This document shows, in pieces, positions 7,025 to 9,640 of a stretch of 9,640 bases of DNA. This DNA is from JBOFDP01 sp051647125 (GTDB taxonomy: Bacteria; Bacteroidota; Bacteroidia; Chitinophagales; Chitinophagaceae). The stretch's first letter is position 1. Every line of letters starts with the position of its first letter. Both the position numbers and the translations under genes were made by a program. Under the pieces are notes generated by a model. The model was not told where the DNA came from and made no database searches. It saw only the letters and a program-made list of their open reading frames with translations. The stretch is from positions 1-9,640 of the forward strand of contig JBOFDP010000063.1 in NCBI GenBank assembly GCA_051647125.1. The letters run 5' to 3'.

Positions 7025-7844
7025 ATTCTAATGATTTTAATAATTTGTTTAAATATTCTTGAGATTGATTTTCTATGCGTTTTACTTCTTTAAAGTATTT
7101 ACTATTCGCATATTGTTGCTCAAAAAGCAAACATTCTGCTAGCAAATCTCTATATCGTTGTTCCTTCCTCGCAGTAATACTTTTATTCGCATATTTATAC
7201 ATTGATAAAATTTTATAATAATCATATTTATCTATAAAATCTGATATACTATATCTATCTACCATTTCAGTAAACATAATATTGGCTGCTTTATATTGTT
7301 CTATCTGATAATAAAGATAGGAAATATAAAAATCTTTTTCCTCCAATTGCTGTCTACACTTGGATATTAGTTCCATTGCCTCTTTCTTTTTGTCAGAATT
7401 AGGAAATTCACTTATAAAACTAATCAGTTCTACTAATGCATTATTCGTATTTTCCTGGTCTAACTGATAGGATAATATTTGTTGATAGGCAGCATACGAC
7501 TTAAGAAAAGAAAGCTGTTCACGAACAGAATCCGCTACTCCTTGATTATTGTCTAAATACTCATGAAAAAGCTTTTGGGCATTTCCATAATCCTGTTGGT
7601 AGTAACTACACATACAATATAATAAATAAATATCTCTATATTGCTCTGTTCCTTTATAAGCAGGCAGTACACTTTGTAGAAGTTCTTCCGCTTTGTCATA
7701 TTGCTTTTCAGCATAATACTTTTTCCCCATTTTTAATTTATAAGAAAAATCATTACTCTTTAATATCTTCTGATACTCTGAGCAAGCAGTCATTGCGAAG
7801 GCAACTACCAATAACAAAAAACCTAAAAAAGACCCTTTTTTCAT
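6993..7844 (-). CDS. bamD: Outer-membrane protein assembly lipoprotein BamD
   Basis: BamD is a periplasm-facing lipoprotein of the BAM complex that works with BamA to fold beta-barrel proteins into the outer membrane. From the start at 7844 the product is 283 residues. It has a lipoprotein signal peptide with a lipobox-like MTAC, putting the lipidated cysteine at residue 21, followed by tetratricopeptide-type helical pairs. One is KKYYAEKQYDKAEELLQSVL; the next is CMCSYYQQDYGNAQKLFHEYL, a common BamD pattern. The frame extends upstream to an ATG at 7886, but that start would place 14 charged residues before the signal peptide and overlap the preceding gene's stop. I therefore chose 7844, which leaves 14 bp to the DUF6580 gene. 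Its last 32 nt overlap the start of rpoZ. BamD needs LspA for maturation, and the receptor in this window is a likely client of the BAM machinery. Confidence 0.88.
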   Translation of the reverse strand: MKKGSFLGFLLLVVAFAMTACSEYQKILKSNDFSYKLKMGKKYYAEKQYDKAEELLQSVLPAYKGTEQYRDIYLLYCMCSYYQQDYGNAQKLFHEYLDNNQGVADSVREQLSFLKSYAAYQQILSYQLDQENTNNALVELISFISEFPNSDKKKEAMELISKCRQQLEEKDFYISYLYYQIEQYKAANIMFTEMVDRYSISDFIDKYDYYKILSMYKYANKSITARKEQRYRDLLAECLLFEQQYANSKYFKEVKRIENQSQEYLNKLLKSLEYEHSTKKIKQ

Positions 7845-7858
7845 CCTAATAAAAAACC

Positions 7859-8407
7859 TTATTTTCCTTTCTTTACGGATACACAAAGCAAGGCATATTT
7901 TGAATAAATATAAAAAAATATACTCCCAAATACAAGGTCTCCTATCATTCCTGATTTAAGAAAAGGTAATGCCATAGTATAGCATTGTAATAATCCTTGT
8001 ATATTCATCGGATACATACTACCCCTAAGCCATACTCCTAAATTGGAAAATACATAAAAGCCTACAGAAGAACATACAATAGTACCTAAAAATAAAAGCC
8101 ATTTTTTTTGATAAGCAATATGCCCTAATAAAGTTGTCCCTACAAGTAAAATATAATTTAATAATTGTCCTTTATAAAATCCCTCAATAGGAGTATATCC
8201 TGCTACAAATAATAATTGCAAAATACAATCCCTCACGAGCAAAGCCATTAAAGATAAGAAAACCGCATTTTTTATTTTTTGCGTAGCTCCTAAAAAAGTA
8301 CACAAACCTATAGTTATTCCCCATTGAAATAGATCAAAAGGTATAACTTTGTAAACAATCGAAAATACAATAATAACTACTAGTATAATAATTTTTTTAG
8401 GACCCAT
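7859..8407 (-). CDS. DUF6580-family integral membrane protein, possible transporter
   Basis: This is a 182-residue inner-membrane protein of unproven function. It has about five to six hydrophobic segments (roughly 4-24, 28-45, 50-72, 84-100, 104-124, 150-172), a lysine-rich N-terminus and a lysine-rich C-terminal tail. A charged residue sits inside a membrane segment (LLVRDCILQ). The C-terminal half contains VFSNLGVWLRGSMYPMNIQG followed by LLQCYTMALPFLKSGMIGDLVF. I recognise this N-x-GVW-x3-YP ... Y-x2-A-x-PF-x5-GD pattern as DUF6580, a family related by name to small-molecule uptake membrane components; substrate unknown. The frame is open to an ATG at 8515, but that would overlap the divergent yraN gene by 69 bp and add a non-membrane, cysteine-rich leader. 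The ATG at 8407 avoids this and starts right at the first membrane segment. It is the first gene of the bamD-rpoZ-lpdA run, 14 bp ahead of bamD. Confidence 0.75.
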   Translation of the reverse strand: MGPKKIIILVVIIVFSIVYKVIPFDLFQWGITIGLCTFLGATQKIKNAVFLSLMALLVRDCILQLLFVAGYTPIEGFYKGQLLNYILLVGTTLLGHIAYQKKWLLFLGTIVCSSVGFYVFSNLGVWLRGSMYPMNIQGLLQCYTMALPFLKSGMIGDLVFGSIFFYIYSKYALLCVSVKKGK

Positions 8408-8446
8408 TATGATAATACATTTTACTTTACAATAGCCATCAAATAT
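8408..8446. promoter_or_regulatory. 39-bp divergent spacer between the DUF6580 gene and yraN
   Basis: The start codons of two opposite-strand genes are only 39 bp apart, so promoters for both must lie in or near this stretch or inside the genes. On the minus strand a TTTG (near 8440) precedes a TATTATCA by about 22 bp, a poor fit to the TTTG/TAnnTTTG promoter pair that would leave almost no leader. No convincing element was found for yraN. The promoter role is inferred from the layout. Confidence 0.25.
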
Positions 8447-8827
8447 ATGAAAAAAATCTCTTTTCATCAAAAAATAGGTAAAACAGGAGAAAAAATTGCC
8501 TTTAAAAAGCTCCAAAAAGAAGGATTTGAAATCTTACATACTTGCTGGCGATATGGACACTATGAGATAGATATTATTGCTTTAAACCCAACAAAAAAAA
8601 TCTTACATTTTGTAGAAGTAAAAACACGTACCCATAAGTTACATGGGAACCCTGAAGAATCTATTTCAAAAAGAAAAATACATCAAATGATGGAATCTGC
8701 TAATCATTACCTCCAACTATATCCTAAATATATGTCTATACAATTTAATATCATCTCTATCGTATTAAATCCTATAACTTTAAAATGTACAGAATTTTTT
8801 ATGATAGAAGATATATACGAGTACTAA
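8447..8827 (+). CDS. yraN: YraN/UPF0102 family putative nuclease-fold protein
   Basis: The 126-residue product is a small cytoplasmic protein of the YraN (UPF0102) family. The family has a restriction-endonuclease-like fold and is often linked with DNA recombination or repair, though its function is not settled. It shows the family's N-terminal helix GKTGEKIAFKKLQKEGFEIL (11-30), then WRYGHYEIDIIAL (34-46) and HFVEVKTRT (54-62). E40, D42, E57 and K59 form the expected E-x-D...E-x-K metal-binding pattern of the nuclease fold. The length is normal (about 115-130). The ATG at 8447 begins just before the conserved GEKIA helix. It is transcribed away from the DUF6580-bamD cluster and towards the pyruvate kinase gene. 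The stop codon lies within a hairpin sequence (8820-8852). In some bacteria yraN sits next to rnhB or other repair genes, but that is not so here. Confidence 0.92.
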   Translation: MKKISFHQKIGKTGEKIAFKKLQKEGFEILHTCWRYGHYEIDIIALNPTKKILHFVEVKTRTHKLHGNPEESISKRKIHQMMESANHYLQLYPKYMSIQFNIISIVLNPITLKCTEFFMIEDIYEY

Positions 8828-8852
8828 TCTAAATATAGCTATAATTAGTACT
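8820..8852 (+). terminator. Candidate terminator hairpin at the end of yraN
   Basis: AGTACTAAT (8820-8828) and ATTAGTACT (8844-8852) are perfect 9-bp reverse complements around a 15-nt loop, which itself holds the palindrome TATAGCTATA. The yraN stop codon is inside the left arm. The downstream sequence TAATAATTTTA is only weakly T-rich, and the stem has just two G-C pairs. It is therefore a poor textbook intrinsic terminator, although AT-rich stems are common in such genomes. Confidence 0.35.
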
Positions 8853-8881
8853 TAATAATTTTACTATTAGTCTATTTAGAT
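8827..8881. repeat. 9-bp inverted repeat spanning the yraN-pyk convergent junction
   Basis: ATCTAAATA (8827-8835) and TATTTAGAT (8873-8881) are perfect reverse complements around a 37-nt loop. The right arm includes the pyruvate kinase stop codon. This pairing excludes the tighter 8820-8852 hairpin because both use 8827-8828. The stem has only one G-C pair and may be chance. Confidence 0.25.
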
Positions 8882-9640
8882 AACATTAGTAATCTTCAAC
8901 ACATTGGTAGGTTGCTCTGTTGATGTAGGCGTACTGGCAATAAAAATAATCGTATTACCAGATTGTATTAAATGCTGTTGTCTTAAAATATTAACCACCG
9001 CATCTACTCTATTATCAAACCCTTCTTCCTCTGCACCATATAAGAATGCTTTTACTCCCCAAATCAAGTTGAGCTGTGTAAGTAAATACCTTTCTTTTAC
9101 AAAAACAAAAATAGGAGAATGAGGACGATGACAACTTAAGAGACTAGCAGTACGACCTGAACGGCTAATAGCAGCGATTAAATCTATTTCTAATTCTCTA
9201 GAAATATCGCTTGCTGTTGTACAAAGCTGACGAGATAAATAATTACCTTTATCCGCATGCAAATCATCAGGTTTGAATTGTTTTAATACCTCCTTATCAT
9301 TCACATAATCCAACTGCCAAGAGCTATTTTCTGCTTCTACCACTACCTTCACCATCGTTTCTACAGCTAATACAGAGTGTTCTCCATTCGCCGTTTCTCC
9401 ACTAAGCATTACCGCATCAGCACCATCTAATACCGCATTAGCTATATCAGAAATTTCACTTCTATTGGGTTGTATTTTATCTAAAAGACTCTCCAACATT
9501 TGGGTAGCCACAATTACAGGGGTAGCCAATACAAGACATTTTTTTATAATATCTTTTTGTACAAAAGGTACTTTTTCATAAGGTATTTCAATACCTAAAT
9601 CACCTCGTGCCACCATGATAGCATCGGTAGCTGAAATAAT
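8876..9640 (-). CDS. pyk: Pyruvate kinase, C-terminal part (start outside window)
   Basis: Pyruvate kinase catalyses the last step of glycolysis, phosphoenolpyruvate plus ADP to pyruvate plus ATP. The frame is open to the right edge. The 254 codons seen are the C-terminal half of a protein usually about 470-480 residues long. The ATG at 9616 is internal, as the eight codons before it (IISATDAI) continue the conserved sequence into MVARGDLG, the substrate- and metal-binding loop. ATQMLES follows, with the conserved catalytic-region threonine, then NRSEISDIANAVLDGADAVM leading into LSGETANGE, the usual end of the barrel. The remainder is the alpha/beta C-terminal domain with ISRSGRTASLLSCHRPHSPI and a late GNTIIFIASTP strand. 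The usual PTRAE before SDIANAV reads PNRSE here, a mild change. The catalytic lysine and first Mg2+ ligands lie outside the window. No frameshift is visible. It converges with yraN. Confidence 0.96.
   Translation of the reverse strand: MISATDAIMVARGDLGIEIPYEKVPFVQKDIIKKCLVLATPVIVATQMLESLLDKIQPNRSEISDIANAVLDGADAVMLSGETANGEHSVLAVETMVKVVVEAENSSWQLDYVNDKEVLKQFKPDDLHADKGNYLSRQLCTTASDISRELEIDLIAAISRSGRTASLLSCHRPHSPIFVFVKERYLLTQLNLIWGVKAFLYGAEEEGFDNRVDAVVNILRQQHLIQSGNTIIFIASTPTSTEQPTNVLKITNVI

Noticed and set aside
7845..7886. 14-residue N-terminal extension of BamD
   Set aside because: It would place a charged segment before the lipoprotein signal peptide and overlap the upstream gene. The start at 7844 gives a normal lipoprotein signal.
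8408..8515. 36-residue N-terminal extension of the DUF6580 protein
   Set aside because: It would overlap the divergent yraN coding sequence and adds no family feature. The start at 8407 precedes the first membrane helix.
8876..9616. Pyruvate kinase fragment read as a complete 246-residue protein starting at 9616
   Set aside because: The frame continues upstream with conserved pyruvate kinase sequence to the window edge, so the Met is internal and the gene is cut by the window, not truncated.

Overview
The window is AT-rich (roughly one third G+C by eye) and reads as ordinary chromosomal DNA of a Bacteroidota bacterium. The evidence is: an Oar-like TonB-dependent receptor with an N-terminal carboxypeptidase-regulatory-like domain; the Bacteroidota form of the RNA polymerase omega subunit directly behind bamD; a LspA with the long insertion seen in this phylum; a DUF6580 membrane protein; and matches to the phylum's unusual -7 promoter motif (TAnnTTTG). 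LspA and DUF6580 look closer to Chitinophagales/Sphingobacteriales-type proteins than to Bacteroides, but that is an impression and not a phylogeny.

Layout. On the minus strand at the left edge are prmC (C-terminal end outside the window) and lspA, in the order lspA then prmC, 51 bp apart. A 381-bp divergent intergenic region follows. It holds a candidate lspA promoter, a perfect -7 motif facing right, an unrecognised 55-codon ORF and a small hairpin. Next comes a 1130-codon TonB-dependent receptor on the plus strand, converging with lpdA 18 bp away. From 8407 leftwards runs a tight minus-strand cluster: DUF6580 membrane protein, bamD, rpoZ (starting inside the end of bamD), then lpdA. Divergent from it, 39 bp away, is yraN on the plus strand. 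It converges on the 3' part of a pyruvate kinase gene, which runs off the right edge.

How they fit together. Several genes serve the cell envelope: LspA matures lipoproteins, BamD is itself a lipoprotein that inserts outer-membrane beta-barrels, and the TonB-dependent receptor is such a barrel. The others are housekeeping: release-factor methylation (PrmC), transcription (omega), central carbon metabolism (dihydrolipoyl dehydrogenase, pyruvate kinase) and a putative nuclease-fold protein (YraN).

I found no CRISPR array, insertion sequence, tRNA, rRNA or defence system, and no convincing new system. The points most worth checking are the long TonB-receptor leader with its small in-frame ORF, the 32-nt bamD/rpoZ overlap, and the unusual company of rpoZ.
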